Shown here: positions 7,104 through 16,856 of the stretch, piece by piece
Layout of the letters: every line of letters starts with the position of its first letter
Position numbering within the stretch: the first letter of the stretch is position 1
Source of the DNA: Ruania suaedae
GTDB taxonomy: Bacteria > Actinomycetota > Actinomycetes > Actinomycetales > Beutenbergiaceae
Assembly: GCF_021049265.1 (NCBI RefSeq)
Contig: NZ_CP088018.1
Location: forward strand, 2,294,001-2,358,000
Reading direction: 5' to 3'
DNA length: 64,000 nt
Made by a program: the position numbers and the translations under genes
The notes under the pieces: model-generated
Seen by the model: only the letters and a program-made list of their open reading frames with translations
What the model was told of the DNA's origin: nothing
Database searches by the model: none

Positions 7104-7137
7104 ATACATCGCCGATGCGACCGCCGGCCCGGTGGAG

Positions 7138-8280
7138 TCAGCGAGGCCGCACGAGCACCAGGTCGTCACGGTGCACCACGGCCCGTACCGAAGCCTCACC
7201 GTGCTCGAGGGCCAGCTCCTCGGAGCGTCTGCCCATCCGCTGCGGCAGCTCCTCCGCGGAGTAGCCGACCAACCCCCGGGCGACCACGGCACCCGCCTCG
7301 TCGGCGACCTCCACCGGGTCACCTGCCTCGAAACCGCCTTCGACGCCGATGACGCCCGCCGCCAGCAGCGATTTCTTGCCCGCCGTGATGGCCCGGACGG
7401 CTCCGGCGTCGATGATCACGCGGCCGCGGGTGCGGGCGGCGTGGGCGAGCCACAGCCGCCGGGTCTGGATACGCCGTCCGGTGGGGGCGAACCAGGTGCC
7501 GACGTCCTCACCGGCGAGGGCGGCGGCAGCGTTCGCCGCCGAGGTCAGCACCACCGGCACCCCGGATCCGGTGGCGATCGTCGCCGCCTCGATCTTGGTG
7601 ACCATCCCCCCGGTCCCGACGGCGCTGCCCGGCGCCGAGATCTCCAGGCCCGCCAGATCCTGCGGGCCGCCCACCCACGCGATCCGCCGGGCTCCGGGGC
7701 GCTGGGGCGGCCCGTCGTAGAGCGCGTCGACGTCGCTGAGCAGCAGCAGCGCGTCGGCGTGGGTCAGGTGCGCCACCAGCGCCGCGACGCGGTCGTTGTC
7801 ACCGAACCGGATCTCGTGCGTGGCGACCGTGTCGTTCTCGTTCACGATCGGCACCACGCCGAGGTCGAGCAGCCGGCTCAGGGCACGCCGGGCGTTGCGG
7901 TAGTGCCCCTGCCGCACCACGTCCTCGACCGTGAGCAGCACCTGCCCCACGTGCCGCTCGTGCGCAGCGAACGCGCGGGTGTAGTGCGCCATCAGCAGTC
8001 CCTGGCCCACGCTGGCGGCGGCCTGTGCGGTCGCGAGGTCGCGTGGCCGCCCGGTCAGGCCGAGCACGGTCAGGGCCGAGGCGATGGCGCCGGAGGAGAC
8101 CAGGGTGACCTGGCCGCCGTCGGCGATCCGGGCGGCGAGCACATCGACCAGCGCGGTCAGGCGCCCCACGTCGAGGCGCCCGGAGGCGTCGGTGAGGGAG
8201 GACGAACCCACCTTCACCACGATCCGCGCGGCCCGGGAGGTGTCGGCGAAGGCCGCCCGGTCGGCGACGGCGGGGCTCAC
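7138..8280 (-). CDS. proB: Glutamate 5-kinase
   Basis: The enzyme phosphorylates L-glutamate with ATP, the first step of proline synthesis, in the cytosol. The 380-residue protein has the amino-acid-kinase domain ([47 protein letters not shown]) and a C-terminal PUA domain (about residues 285-375, [22 protein letters not shown]). The start is GTG 8280, which overlaps the obg stop by 4 bases (GTGA); an in-frame start further upstream would lie inside obg. It closes the rplU-rpmA-obg-proB run that is conserved in actinobacteria. proA is not adjacent here; the next gene downstream is the sigma factor of the protease operon. Confidence 0.96.
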   Translation of the reverse strand: MSPAVADRAAFADTSRAARIVVKVGSSSLTDASGRLDVGRLTALVDVLAARIADGGQVTLVSSGAIASALTVLGLTGRPRDLATAQAAASVGQGLLMAHYTRAFAAHERHVGQVLLTVEDVVRQGHYRNARRALSRLLDLGVVPIVNENDTVATHEIRFGDNDRVAALVAHLTHADALLLLSDVDALYDGPPQRPGARRIAWVGGPQDLAGLEISAPGSAVGTGGMVTKIEAATIATGSGVPVVLTSAANAAAALAGEDVGTWFAPTGRRIQTRRLWLAHAARTRGRVIIDAGAVRAITAGKKSLLAAGVIGVEGGFEAGDPVEVADEAGAVVARGLVGYSAEELPQRMGRRSEELALEHGEASVRAVVHRDDLVLVRPR

Positions 8281-9821
8281 GCCGAGCCTCCGTCGCCCTT
8301 CCCGTCGGGGTCGCCGGAGCGAACCGGCGCGGAGTCCTCGCCCTCGGCCCACAGCTCGGCCCGGGCTGCGGCCTTGGCGTCCATCTTGCCGTGGAACGCC
8401 TCGCGCTTCTCCGCCCGGGTGGGCCGGTGGTGCTCCTCGAGGCGCAGGTCGGTGCCGCGGGGACCGGCGAGCAGCTCGGCACCGACGGCCATCGTCGGCT
8501 CCCAGTCGAAGACCACGCCGTCCGGGCCATCGCCGATCACCACCTCGTCGCCCGCCACGGCGCCGGCCTTGAAGAGCTCGTCCTCGACGCCGAGCCGCGC
8601 CAGCCGGTCGGCCAGGTAGCCGACGGCCTCGTCGTTGGCGAAGTCGGTCTGACGCACCCAGCGTTCGGGCTTGTCCCCGCGCACGAGGTAGTAGACGTGG
8701 TCGCTCTGACGGCGGGTGACGGTGAAGCCGGCGTCATCGACCGCGCGGGGCCGCAGCACCGTGGGGGTCGCCTCGGCCACCGGCGCCGCCGCGCGGGCGG
8801 CCAGCACCAGTTCCGAGAGGGCGAACGTCAACGGCCGGAGCCCCTCGTGGGAGGCGGTGGAGATCTCCAGCACCCGCAGGCCGCGGGCCTCGAGCTCGGG
8901 ACGCACCATCTCGGCCAGCTCACGCGCCTCGGGCACATCGATCTTGTTGAGCACCACCAGTCGGGGGCGCTCGGCGATCGGCACGTGCCCGTCACCGACG
9001 TCGAGGTCGGCCTGGTAGGCGGCCAGCTCGGCCTCGATCACGTCGAGATCGCTGATCGGGTCGCGTGCGGGCTCGAGGGTGGCGCAGTCGAGCACGTGCA
9101 CGATCACCGCGCACCGCTCGATGTGACGCAGGAACTGCAGACCCAGTCCCTTGCCCTCGCTGGCGCCGGGGATGAGGCCCGGCACATCGGCCACGGTGAA
9201 CCGTTCGGACCCGGCCTGCACGACGCCCAGGTTCGGCACCAGCGTGGTGAAGGGGTAGTCGGCGATCTTCGGGCGCGCCGCGGAGATGGCCGCGATCAGG
9301 GAGGACTTGCCCGCGCTCGGGTAGCCGACGAGGGCGACGTCGGCCACGGTCTTGAGCTCGAGCACCAGCTCACGCTCACGCCCGGGTTCACCGAGCAGGG
9401 CGAAGCCGGGCGCCTTGCGCTTGGGTGAGGCCAGGGCGGCGTTGCCCAGACCACCCCGGCCGCCCTCGGCGGCCACGAACCGGGTGCCGGCGCCGACCAT
9501 GTCGGCCAGGACCTCCCCGCCGGGGGTCTTGACGACCGTGCCATCCGGAACTGCCAGCTCCAGCGGCTGGCCCACCTTCCCGGTGCGCATGTCGCCCATC
9601 CCCTGGGTGCCGCTCTCGGCCCGGCGGTGGGCGGCGTGGTGGAAGTCGAGCAGGGTGGTCACCTGCGGGTCCACCACCAGCACGACATCCCCGCCGGAGC
9701 CGCCGTTGGCCCCGTCCGGTCCGCCGAGCGGCTTGAACTTCTCGCGGTGCACGGATGCGCAGCCGTGCCCGCCGTCACCGCCGCGCACGTGCAGCACGAC
9801 GCGGTCGACGAAGTTCGCCAT
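8277..9821 (-). CDS. obg: Obg family GTPase
   Basis: The 514-residue GTPase acts in late 50S ribosome assembly and growth control. It has the glycine-rich Obg fold at the N terminus ([20 protein letters not shown]), then the G domain with P-loop [16 protein letters not shown]2/G3 [16 protein letters not shown] and G4 NKID. An OCT domain follows ([20 protein letters not shown]), and then a charged C-terminal tail typical of actinobacterial versions. It is preceded by the ribosomal genes rplU and rpmA and a strong terminator at 9885-9932, so it probably also has a local promoter in 9822-9884. It overlaps proB by 4 bases. Confidence 0.97.
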   Translation of the reverse strand: MANFVDRVVLHVRGGDGGHGCASVHREKFKPLGGPDGANGGSGGDVVLVVDPQVTTLLDFHHAAHRRAESGTQGMGDMRTGKVGQPLELAVPDGTVVKTPGGEVLADMVGAGTRFVAAEGGRGGLGNAALASPKRKAPGFALLGEPGRERELVLELKTVADVALVGYPSAGKSSLIAAISAARPKIADYPFTTLVPNLGVVQAGSERFTVADVPGLIPGASEGKGLGLQFLRHIERCAVIVHVLDCATLEPARDPISDLDVIEAELAAYQADLDVGDGHVPIAERPRLVVLNKIDVPEARELAEMVRPELEARGLRVLEISTASHEGLRPLTFALSELVLAARAAAPVAEATPTVLRPRAVDDAGFTVTRRQSDHVYYLVRGDKPERWVRQTDFANDEAVGYLADRLARLGVEDELFKAGAVAGDEVVIGDGPDGVVFDWEPTMAVGAELLAGPRGTDLRLEEHHRPTRAEKREAFHGKMDAKAAARAELWAEGEDSAPVRSGDPDGKGDGGSA

Positions 9822-9884
9822 GGTGTTCCCTTCAGTACTGACTACCGACTACCGACGCTGCCGGGAGCGACCGTGCGCCGTCAT

Positions 9885-9932
9885 GAAAAAAACGGCGGGG
9901 GCACAGCGACTCAGCCGCTGTGCCCCCGCCGT
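9885..9932 (-). terminator. Strong intrinsic terminator after rpmA
   Basis: Arms 9892-9908 and 9916-9932 form a perfect 17-bp GC-rich stem with a 7-base loop. On the minus strand the stem is followed by a T-run (complement of the A-run at 9886-9892). It lies between rpmA and obg and should terminate or attenuate the ribosomal protein transcript. Confidence 0.93.
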
Positions 9933-9943
9933 CGAGACGTTGC

Positions 9944-10201
9944 TCAGACCTCGGCCGCGACCACGTCGATGACCTTGCGGCCCCGGCGCTGTCCGAACTG
10001 GACCGCGCCCGGCTGCAGGGCGAAGAGCGTGTCGTCGCCACCACGGCCGACGTTCTGGCCCGGGTGGAAGTGCGTGCCGCGCTGGCGGACGATGATCTCG
10101 CCGGCCTTGACGGCCTGACCGCCGAAGCGCTTCACGCCGAGCCGCTGGGCGTTGGAGTCGCGCCCGTTCCGGGAGGAGCTGGCGCCCTTCTTGTGTGCCA
10201 T
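9944..10201 (-). CDS. rpmA: 50S ribosomal protein L27
   Basis: The 85-residue protein begins [20 protein letters not shown] and contains the L27 signature [17 protein letters not shown]. Its N-terminal tail reaches the peptidyl transferase centre. It follows rplU by 55 bases on the minus strand and is followed by a strong hairpin terminator. No N-terminal processing extension (as in Firmicutes) is present. Confidence 0.98.
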   Translation of the reverse strand: MAHKKGASSSRNGRDSNAQRLGVKRFGGQAVKAGEIIVRQRGTHFHPGQNVGRGGDDTLFALQPGAVQFGQRRGRKVIDVVAAEV

Positions 10202-10256
10202 GGGTGACCCTTTCTCGTTCGTGTCCCTGGCCGCTGGTCCCTGACGGGAACGGCGG

Positions 10257-10577
10257 TTACTTGATGCCGGTGACCTTGAGGCGGGTCAGCTTCTGGCGGT
10301 GCCCCTGGCGCTTGCGGTACCCGGTCTTGTTCTTGTACTTGAGGATGGTGATCTTCGGGCCCTTGTCCGCCCGGACGATCTCCGCCGTCACCGTCACCTT
10401 CGCCAGCGCACCGGCGTCGGAGGTGACCTTGTCACCATCGACGAGCAGCACGGGCTGGAGGTCGACGGAGTCGCCAGCGTCCCCGGAGATCCGGTCCACG
10501 ACGACGATGTCGCCGACGGACACCTTCTCCTGCCGGCCGCCGGCCTTCACGATCGCGTACACCACGTTCTTGCTCAT
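10257..10577 (-). CDS. rplU: 50S ribosomal protein L21
   Basis: The 106-residue product ([20 protein letters not shown]...[20 protein letters not shown]) is a typical L21, binding 23S rRNA near L20. ATG 10577 is preferred over an upstream in-frame ATG at 10613 because family members begin within a few residues of VYAIVKAGG. It heads rplU-rpmA on the minus strand. The 257 bases upstream to 10834 carry its promoter/leader and the divergent promoter of the S51 peptidase; I could not assign -35/-10 boxes with confidence. A short inverted repeat, GGCCGGT/ACCGGCC, lies at 10765-10785. Confidence 0.97.
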   Translation of the reverse strand: MSKNVVYAIVKAGGRQEKVSVGDIVVVDRISGDAGDSVDLQPVLLVDGDKVTSDAGALAKVTVTAEIVRADKGPKITILKYKNKTGYRKRQGHRQKLTRLKVTGIK

Positions 10578-10834
10578 CTCTGTCGTCAGACTGCTGGGGG
10601 CGCCCGTGTGCAAGCGCTACTCGGCTGCCGACTGTCATGCTCGAAATCAGCGACCGGCGCCACCGTAGGCGCGCACGGGAGGCGGTACTCACGCACCGAC
10701 GCCCCAGATTACGCGACTCATCCCCCGAACGGCAAACCGCCCCACGTGACCTGGGCCTCGTGCGGGCCGGTTGAGCCGACCGGCCATCGTAGGCTGCTCC
10801 CGACCCCACCCCCGTACGAGTCCAGGAGTCCTGC

Positions 10835-11572
10835 GTGCCTGCCTCCACCCCCACGATCGTGGCCACCTCGGGCGGCTACCGCCCCGGGCACCGAAGCCGG
10901 CTGGAGTTCGACGCCCTGGTCCACCACGCCGTCGACCGCTCCGGCGTCCACGGCCGCACCCCGCGGCTGACGTACCTGGGCACCGCGCATGGTGATCAGG
11001 ACTGGCGGATCGCCTCGATGCACGAGGCCGGGCGGGTGGCCGGTTTCGACGTCTCCGCGCTGCGCCTGTTCACGATGCCGAACGTCGCCGACGTCGAGGC
11101 CCACCTGCTCGCGCAGGACGTCGTCTGGGTCGATGGTGGATCCGTGGCCAACCTGCTCGCCGTCTGGCGCGTGCACCAGCTCGACGAGATCTTCCGGCGG
11201 GTCTGGCAGGCCGGTGTCGTGCTCGCCGGTGTCAGCGCCGGGTCCATCTGCTGGTTCACCGGTGGCACCACCGACTCCTTCGGGCCAGGCCTGCGCCCGG
11301 TCACCGACGGGCTCGGGCTGTTGCCCTACGCCAACGGCGTGCACTACGACAGCGAGTCGCGCCGTCGCCCGCTCGTGCACGAGCTGGTGGGCGCGGGTGT
11401 GCTGGGTGAGACCCATTGCACCGACGACGGCGTGGGCCTGGTCTACGAGGGCACCGCGCTGAGCGAGGTGGTCGCCGAACGCCGCGGGCCGGCCGCCTAC
11501 CGCGTGGTTCGCGAGAGCTCCGGGCAGGTGCAGGAGGAACGCTGGGAGCCGAGGCTGCTGCCTTCGCCCTGA
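10835..11572 (+). CDS. S51 family peptidase (dipeptidase E-like)
   Basis: The 245-residue protein has the S51 nucleophile elbow GVSAGSICWF with Ser134. It also has the family pattern of an N-terminal ATSGGYRP strand, WVDGGSVANLLAVW and a downstream GLGLLPYANGVHYDSE. Dipeptidase E cleaves Asp-Xaa dipeptides; related proteins are cyanophycinases, so the exact substrate is open. Start GTG 10835 follows an AGGAG in CCAGGAGTCCTGC. It sits divergent from rplU and, with the next gene, interrupts the usual close pairing of rne with rplU in actinobacteria. Cytosolic; no signal peptide. Confidence 0.85.
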   Translation: MPASTPTIVATSGGYRPGHRSRLEFDALVHHAVDRSGVHGRTPRLTYLGTAHGDQDWRIASMHEAGRVAGFDVSALRLFTMPNVADVEAHLLAQDVVWVDGGSVANLLAVWRVHQLDEIFRRVWQAGVVLAGVSAGSICWFTGGTTDSFGPGLRPVTDGLGLLPYANGVHYDSESRRRPLVHELVGAGVLGETHCTDDGVGLVYEGTALSEVVAERRGPAAYRVVRESSGQVQEERWEPRLLPSP

Positions 11573-11603
11573 CCACTGACCGGCCCGCTCGGAGCGCTAG
11601 TTT

Positions 11604-13667
11604 GTGACCACGATGACCGACACCCCGCTGCACCCGGCCCGGCCGCACACGGCCACCCAGCTGCTCGTCGCCCAAGGTGGGGACCCCTTCGAGCGTGCCC
11701 GCGAGAGCGTGCTGCGGGCGCGCGAGGCCGTGGACGAGTTGCTCACCGTGCTTCCGCAGGACCAGCAGCGCCTGCGCGAGAGATTCACCGAGCTGACCGA
11801 CTCCCTGCGGCGGGGGCACGGGCAGCTGGCGCACCGGCAGCTCAGCCAGGCCGAGCGCTCGGCGCTGGCGCTGCCCACCCTGCCCTCGTGGGGAGAGCGC
11901 GCGAGTGCGCACGAGGGACCGGTGGGGAGCCGCCCGCCGGCCCTGCGGGCCGAGGACGAACCGGTCTACGGGTTCGCCGATGCACTCGAGGCGGTCAGCC
12001 GGGACCTCGCCGGTGCGGCCGCGCACCTGTCCGGATCGCAGGCGCCGGCCGGGGGGCTGCACCGGGTGATGCGCGCGGGGGCGATGGCCGAGGCGGCGAC
12101 CGCGGCCGAACATCTCACCCACGTCTTCACCGCGGCGGTGTGGGACTTCGAACGCCCGGCGATGCCACCGGTGCCGCCGGACCTGGGCCGGGTGGAGCTA
12201 CGGTCGGCCCCACGGGCGGCGCCGCAGCGGCGCTGGGCACGGCAGGCGCGCGTGATCTTCACGCCCGGTCGGGTGGAGATCCTCGGCGCGGACGGTTCCC
12301 GGGTGATCGGTGATTCCGAACCGATGGCGATGGCCGTCCACGTGGCACCGGCGGCGCCACGGGAGGTGCTCATGCCCTACGACCCGGCCGAGCGGTACCG
12401 CCGCACGCCCTGCTGGGATGAGCTCGGCGTCCTGCACTTCTGCTCCGCCTCCGGGTACAGCCTCGGCGCGATCGCCGTCGCGGACTGGCTCGCCCAGCCG
12501 GAGTACCTGCTGGCCCAGGAGCGGGCGATGCTCCCGGGCAGCGAGCACCTGCGCGCCCGGGAGCTGCTCGTGCGCGGCCTGGATGTGGCCGGCATCAGCG
12601 CCGGCCTGGCGCTGCTCGGCGTGGAGCTACGGCGCGGGGTGCTGCACCCGCCCAGCGCCCGCTCGCTTGAGAGCGCCACCATGCGCCGTACGCGCGGCCA
12701 GCAGGCGAGGATGCCGGCCGGTGCCGTGGTGCACCCGGGCTCCGAGGCGCCCGGCTCCCCCGGCTTCGATCCGCCGCCGGTGGTCGATCTGATCCGGCCG
12801 GCGCCGCACCTGCAGCCCTATCGCGGCCTCGCCGCCCGGGCCGCGCCGGCGTACAAGCGGCGCCTGCGCCGGCACAAGCGCTGGCGGGGTGACACCGGCC
12901 CCGCCTCGCCGGTCAACCTGGTCCTGCGCGCCCCGGCGTCGGCGGCCATCGTGATCGCTGGCCTCGGTGGCGCCTACCTGCTCGCGGAGACGTGGTTCAT
13001 CCGGCTCTGCGCCGTGTGGGCCGTCCTGGCGGTGCTCGAGCCGTGGGCGTGGACGGCGCTGGAACGCCTGCGTGACCGGCGCCGGTGGCGCCCCGTGGCC
13101 CTCTACCGGCCGGGGCCCTCCGCCGGGGTGAGCCGCGCGTTCGCCACGCGGGCCGCGCTGGTCTTCGACGGGCGTGACATCGCCGTGCGTGGCCCGGGCG
13201 GTCACGAGGCGTGGCTGTCCGGGCCCGGTCAGCCAGAGCCGGGCGTGGTGGCCGTGCAGCGGCTCAGCGATGAGACCGGCCCGTGGGCCGTGGCGCTGGC
13301 GGGGCGGGCGGGTGAGTGGCGGGTGGTGCTTCCGCTGGCGACCTGGGTGCCCGACGGCGATCTGACCGGCCTCGCCGGATTCGCCCGGGAGGCCGGGCTG
13401 AGCCTGTCGGACGTCCACGCCGAGCGGCTGAGCGCGAGTGACGACGTCTTCGCGGACGGCTCCGCCTCGGCAGCGGCCCGCTCGCGCGGGCCGGCGTCCG
13501 CGGGTCTGCTGATCCTCGCCTTCTGGGCGCTCGTCACGGCGCCGCTGACGCTGCTGGGCTGGCGGGTGGCGACGGCGGGACTACTGATCCTCGCCGTCGC
13601 CGCCGTCACCCCGGTGCTCGCGCGTTGGATCCGGGAGCGACGCCTCGCCCGGACCTTCCCGCCCTGA
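11604..13667 (+). CDS. Uncharacterised membrane protein
   Basis: I do not recognise a family for this 687-residue protein. Residues 1-430 are soluble-looking with many Ala/Arg-rich helices. A pair of hydrophobic helices lies at about 440-480 (SAAIVIAGLGGAYLLAETWF, LCAVWAVLAVLEPWAW), and another pair at about 632-677 (SAGLLILAFWALVTAPLTLL, VATAGLLILAVAAVTPVLA). A soluble domain of about 130 residues lies between them. Start GTG 11604 or ATG 11613. It follows the S51 peptidase by 31 bases, so the two are probably co-transcribed, and it converges on rne with a 6-base gap. A membrane-anchored regulatory or cell-envelope role is possible but not shown. Confidence 0.7.
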   Translation: MTTMTDTPLHPARPHTATQLLVAQGGDPFERARESVLRAREAVDELLTVLPQDQQRLRERFTELTDSLRRGHGQLAHRQLSQAERSALALPTLPSWGERASAHEGPVGSRPPALRAEDEPVYGFADALEAVSRDLAGAAAHLSGSQAPAGGLHRVMRAGAMAEAATAAEHLTHVFTAAVWDFERPAMPPVPPDLGRVELRSAPRAAPQRRWARQARVIFTPGRVEILGADGSRVIGDSEPMAMAVHVAPAAPREVLMPYDPAERYRRTPCWDELGVLHFCSASGYSLGAIAVADWLAQPEYLLAQERAMLPGSEHLRARELLVRGLDVAGISAGLALLGVELRRGVLHPPSARSLESATMRRTRGQQARMPAGAVVHPGSEAPGSPGFDPPPVVDLIRPAPHLQPYRGLAARAAPAYKRRLRRHKRWRGDTGPASPVNLVLRAPASAAIVIAGLGGAYLLAETWFIRLCAVWAVLAVLEPWAWTALERLRDRRRWRPVALYRPGPSAGVSRAFATRAALVFDGRDIAVRGPGGHEAWLSGPGQPEPGVVAVQRLSDETGPWAVALAGRAGEWRVVLPLATWVPDGDLTGLAGFAREAGLSLSDVHAERLSASDDVFADGSASAAARSRGPASAGLLILAFWALVTAPLTLLGWRVATAGLLILAVAAVTPVLARWIRERRLARTFPP

Positions 13668-13673
13668 GGGGCC

Positions 13674-16600
13674 TCAGCCGGTGGTCGGGGTGTCCGCCTG
13701 CTCCGTCTGCTCCTCGTGGGTGCCTTCGGGCTCCTGCGCGGCGGCCTGCGGTGCCTCCTGCTGGACGGCCTCGGTCGCCTCGGTCTGAACGGCCTCGGCC
13801 TCCGCCGCGTGCACTGCCATGGCAGCGATCTCTGCCGCCACCTCGGCGCCCTCGGTCTGCGTACCGCTCTCGGCCGGGCTCTCGCTCGTGCCGCTGCCCG
13901 CGTCGCTCGTGGTGTCGGCCTCGGCGTGCAGGTGATCGGACTCGTGCGCGTGCGCGGCAGCGGCCGCGATCGTCGCGAGGGTGGCGCGCACCTGGGCCTG
14001 CTTCTCCGGGTCGACCTCGTGCTCGGGCGCAGGCTTCTCGGGCCGGCTCTTGCGCCGTCGGGATGACTTCGAGCCGCCCTCGGCGGACCCGTTGCCGTTG
14101 CCGTTCCCGTTGCCGTTGCCGTTGGACTTGGAGCTCTCCTTCGACTCCACCGGGTCGGAGTGCACGAGGAAGCCGCGGCCGTTGCAGTGCTCGCAGGTCT
14201 CGCTGAAGGCCTCCACCAGGCCCTGGCCCACCCGCTTGCGGGTCATCTGCACCAGCCCGAGCGAGGTGACCTCGGCGACCTGGTGACGGGTGCGGTCCCG
14301 GCCCAGGCACTCCACCAGGCGGCGCATGACCAGGTCCCGGTTGGCCTCGAGGACCATGTCGATGAAGTCGACGACGATGATGCCGCCGATGTCACGCAGC
14401 CGGAGCTGACGCACGATCTCCTCGGCCGCCTCCAGGTTGTTCCTGGTGACCGTCTCCTCCAGCGTGCCCCCGGAGCCGGTGAACTTGCCGGTGTTGACGT
14501 CCACGACCGTCATGGCCTCGGTGCGGTCGATGACCAGCGACCCCCCCGAGGGCAGCCAGACCTTGCGGTCCATGCCCTTGGCGAGCTGCTCGTCGATGCG
14601 GTGCTCGGCGAAGACATCCTTGGTGGAGGTCCAGTGGTGCAGACGTTCGCGCAGGTCCGGCGCAACCGAACCGACGTACTCCGCGATGGTCTTCCACGCC
14701 TCGTCGCCGGCGACCACCAGCGACTTGAAGTCCTCGTTGAACACGTCCCGGACCACGCGGGTGGCCAGTTCCGGCTCACCCTTGAGCAACACCGGGGCGC
14801 TGACGGACTTGCGGCCGACCTTGGCCTGGATGTCGTCCCACTGCTTGGTGAGCCGCTCGACGTCGTGACGCAGCGCGTCCTCGCTGGCTCCCTCGGCGGC
14901 GGTGCGCACGATCACGCCCTGCCCCTCCGGGACGATCTCCTTGAGCAGCTTCTTCAGCCGCTGGCGCTCGGTGTCGGGCAGCTTGCGGGAGATACCGGTC
15001 ATCGAACCCGAGGGCACCAGCACCAGGTAGCGGCCCGCGAGGGTCACCTGAGCGGTCAGGCGTGCACCCTTGTGCCCGATCGGGTCCTTGGTCACCTGCA
15101 CCAGGACCGAGTCACCGGAGGTGAGCGCCTGCTCGATCCGGCGCGGCTGGCCCTCGAGCCCGGCCGCGTCCCAGTTCACCTCACCGGCGTACAGGACGGC
15201 GTTGCGCCCCTTGCCGAGGTCGACGAACGCCGCCTCCATCGAGGGCAGCACGTTCTGCACCCGCCCGAGGTAGACGTTGCCGACCATCGAGCTCTGGGTC
15301 TTGCGGGCGACGTAGTGCTCGACGAGCACGTCGTCCTCGAGCACGGCGATCTGGGTGCGGCCGTCGCGCTCGCGCACCACCATCGAGCGATCGACCGACT
15401 CACGCCGGGCGAGGAACTCGGCCTCGGTGATGATCGAGCGCCGGCGGCCGGAGTCCCGGCCCTCCCGGCGGCGCTGGCGCTTGGCCTCCAGGCGGGTGGA
15501 GCCCTTGAGGGCGGTCACCTCATCCTTGGCCGAGGTCTCCTCGCCGTTGCCCCCACGCGAGCCGCGGCTACGACGGCGACGGCGACGGCGCGAGGAGCCC
15601 GACCCGTCCTGATCGCCGGAACCGTCCTCGTCCGAGTCGGCGGAGTCGTCCTCCGGTGTCTGCTCGTCCTCGGCCTCGTCCTTCGCACCGGACGACCCTC
15701 GGCCACGGCCGGACCGCTTCTTCGAGCCCTTCGACGGCTCGGAGCCTTCCGATGCGGAGCCCTCGGTCACCTCGGCGTCGGTGGACTCGCCGGAGTCCTC
15801 GCCGGAATCGTCCTGACCACCCTGACCGCCACCGGACTTGCGCCGGCCGCGCCCGCCACGGCGACGACGGCGCTTATTGCCGCCGCCGGACTGCTCGTCG
15901 GTGTCGGAGGAACTGTCGGTGGAACTGTCGTCGTCGCGCGGTGAGGTCTCGGTCTCGTCCGCGGCGGGCTGCTGGTCCTCGCTCGGCCCGGACCCGGTCT
16001 CCTCGGCCACGCCGGCGCGGGGGGCGCCACCGTCACTTGCCGCCCTGCGGCGGCGGCGGGCGCGGGAGGCGTCGGGGGCCTGGAAGAGCAACGCCGTGGC
16101 GGGCAGCCGCGGTGAGTCGTCCTCAGCCGTGCCTGCTACCTCGTCGCCATCGGCCTGGTCCGCCTGCTCCGCCTCGGCGGTCACGCCGGCCTGGGCTGCC
16201 TGCTCGGTGGTCGCGGGACTCCCGGCGTCATCGGTCTTCTTCGAGTCACCGGAGCGCCGCCGACGTCCGCCGCGAGCGCTCGGCGCCCGGACGGCACCGT
16301 CCTCGCGCGCGGGAAGGTCGAGGTCGATCGCCGGGCGGCCGGTCTCGTCGGCCTCGTCGGTCTGCTCGGCCTCGTCCGCGGACCCGGCGGCCACGCCGAA
16401 CGCGGCGAAGACGTCCAGCGCCGGCTCGGGCGTCCCCCCGGACGAGGTGGCGCGGCGGCCGCCGCTGCGGCGCTGGCGCGCCGGAGGCTGCTCGGGCTCG
16501 GCCTCGGGGGCGGGTCCGGCCTGGGTGTCGGTCCCCGCCTCGTCCGCACCGGAGCCGGACTCGTCATCGGCCTGCTCCTCGTCCTGCACGGGCTCCTCGG

Positions 16601-16856
16601 CCACAGCGGGAGCGGCATTCGCGGCCTTGCGCCGGCGCTTGGGCTTGGTGGGCTCCTCCGCGGGCGCTGCCTCTTCGCTCGCCTCCGGCGCCGCGTCCGG
16701 CGTCACGTCCGGTGTGGTCGCCTCGACCTCGGCGGCGACCTCCGGTGTCATCGCCGGCGCCGTGGCCCGGCGGGAGCGGCGCTTGCGCGGCTGCTCGGCC
16801 GGTGCGGTGGTGGCGTCTTCGGTGGTCTCGGTGGTGTTCTGCTGCTCGTCTGACAC
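13674..16856 (-). CDS. rne: Ribonuclease E/G family endoribonuclease
   Basis: The 1060-residue protein matures rRNA/tRNA and initiates mRNA decay. Residues 1-470 are a low-complexity, mixed-charge region with Arg clusters (RRRRRGGRGRRKSGG, SSRRRRRRRSRGSRG). The catalytic core, about 475-905, holds the S1 domain (SSMVGNVYLGRVQNVLPSME), the DNase-I-like Mg-binding segment (MTVVDVNTGKFTG) and the Zn-link CEHCNGRG. A Ser/Asn/Glu-rich tail follows with a GN-repeat. Start GTG 16856 is chosen because AGGGGA lies 8 bases upstream; an in-frame upstream extension to 17099 lacks such support. Actinobacterial RNase E carries long N-terminal disorder, which here is very long and probably RNA-binding. It normally adjoins rplU; here two plus-strand genes separate them. 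Confidence 0.95.
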   Translation of the reverse strand: MSDEQQNTTETTEDATTAPAEQPRKRRSRRATAPAMTPEVAAEVEATTPDVTPDAAPEASEEAAPAEEPTKPKRRRKAANAAPAVAEEPVQDEEQADDESGSGADEAGTDTQAGPAPEAEPEQPPARQRRSGGRRATSSGGTPEPALDVFAAFGVAAGSADEAEQTDEADETGRPAIDLDLPAREDGAVRAPSARGGRRRRSGDSKKTDDAGSPATTEQAAQAGVTAEAEQADQADGDEVAGTAEDDSPRLPATALLFQAPDASRARRRRRAASDGGAPRAGVAEETGSGPSEDQQPAADETETSPRDDDSSTDSSSDTDEQSGGGNKRRRRRGGRGRRKSGGGQGGQDDSGEDSGESTDAEVTEGSASEGSEPSKGSKKRSGRGRGSSGAKDEAEDEQTPEDDSADSDEDGSGDQDGSGSSRRRRRRRSRGSRGGNGEETSAKDEVTALKGSTRLEAKRQRRREGRDSGRRRSIITEAEFLARRESVDRSMVVRERDGRTQIAVLEDDVLVEHYVARKTQSSMVGNVYLGRVQNVLPSMEAAFVDLGKGRNAVLYAGEVNWDAAGLEGQPRRIEQALTSGDSVLVQVTKDPIGHKGARLTAQVTLAGRYLVLVPSGSMTGISRKLPDTERQRLKKLLKEIVPEGQGVIVRTAAEGASEDALRHDVERLTKQWDDIQAKVGRKSVSAPVLLKGEPELATRVVRDVFNEDFKSLVVAGDEAWKTIAEYVGSVAPDLRERLHHWTSTKDVFAEHRIDEQLAKGMDRKVWLPSGGSLVIDRTEAMTVVDVNTGKFTGSGGTLEETVTRNNLEAAEEIVRQLRLRDIGGIIVVDFIDMVLEANRDLVMRRLVECLGRDRTRHQVAEVTSLGLVQMTRKRVGQGLVEAFSETCEHCNGRGFLVHSDPVESKESSKSNGNGNGNGNGNGSAEGGSKSSRRRKSRPEKPAPEHEVDPEKQAQVRATLATIAAAAAHAHESDHLHAEADTTSDAGSGTSESPAESGTQTEGAEVAAEIAAMAVHAAEAEAVQTEATEAVQQEAPQAAAQEPEGTHEEQTEQADTPTTG
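14091..14123 (-). repeat. Hexanucleotide repeat encoding Asn-Gly dipeptides in RNase E
   Basis: Successive near-identical six-base units (GTTGCC/GTTCCC on the plus strand) encode an (NG)n run in the RNase E C-terminal tail. Such short tandem units can vary in number by slippage; the tail should tolerate that. Confidence 0.8.
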
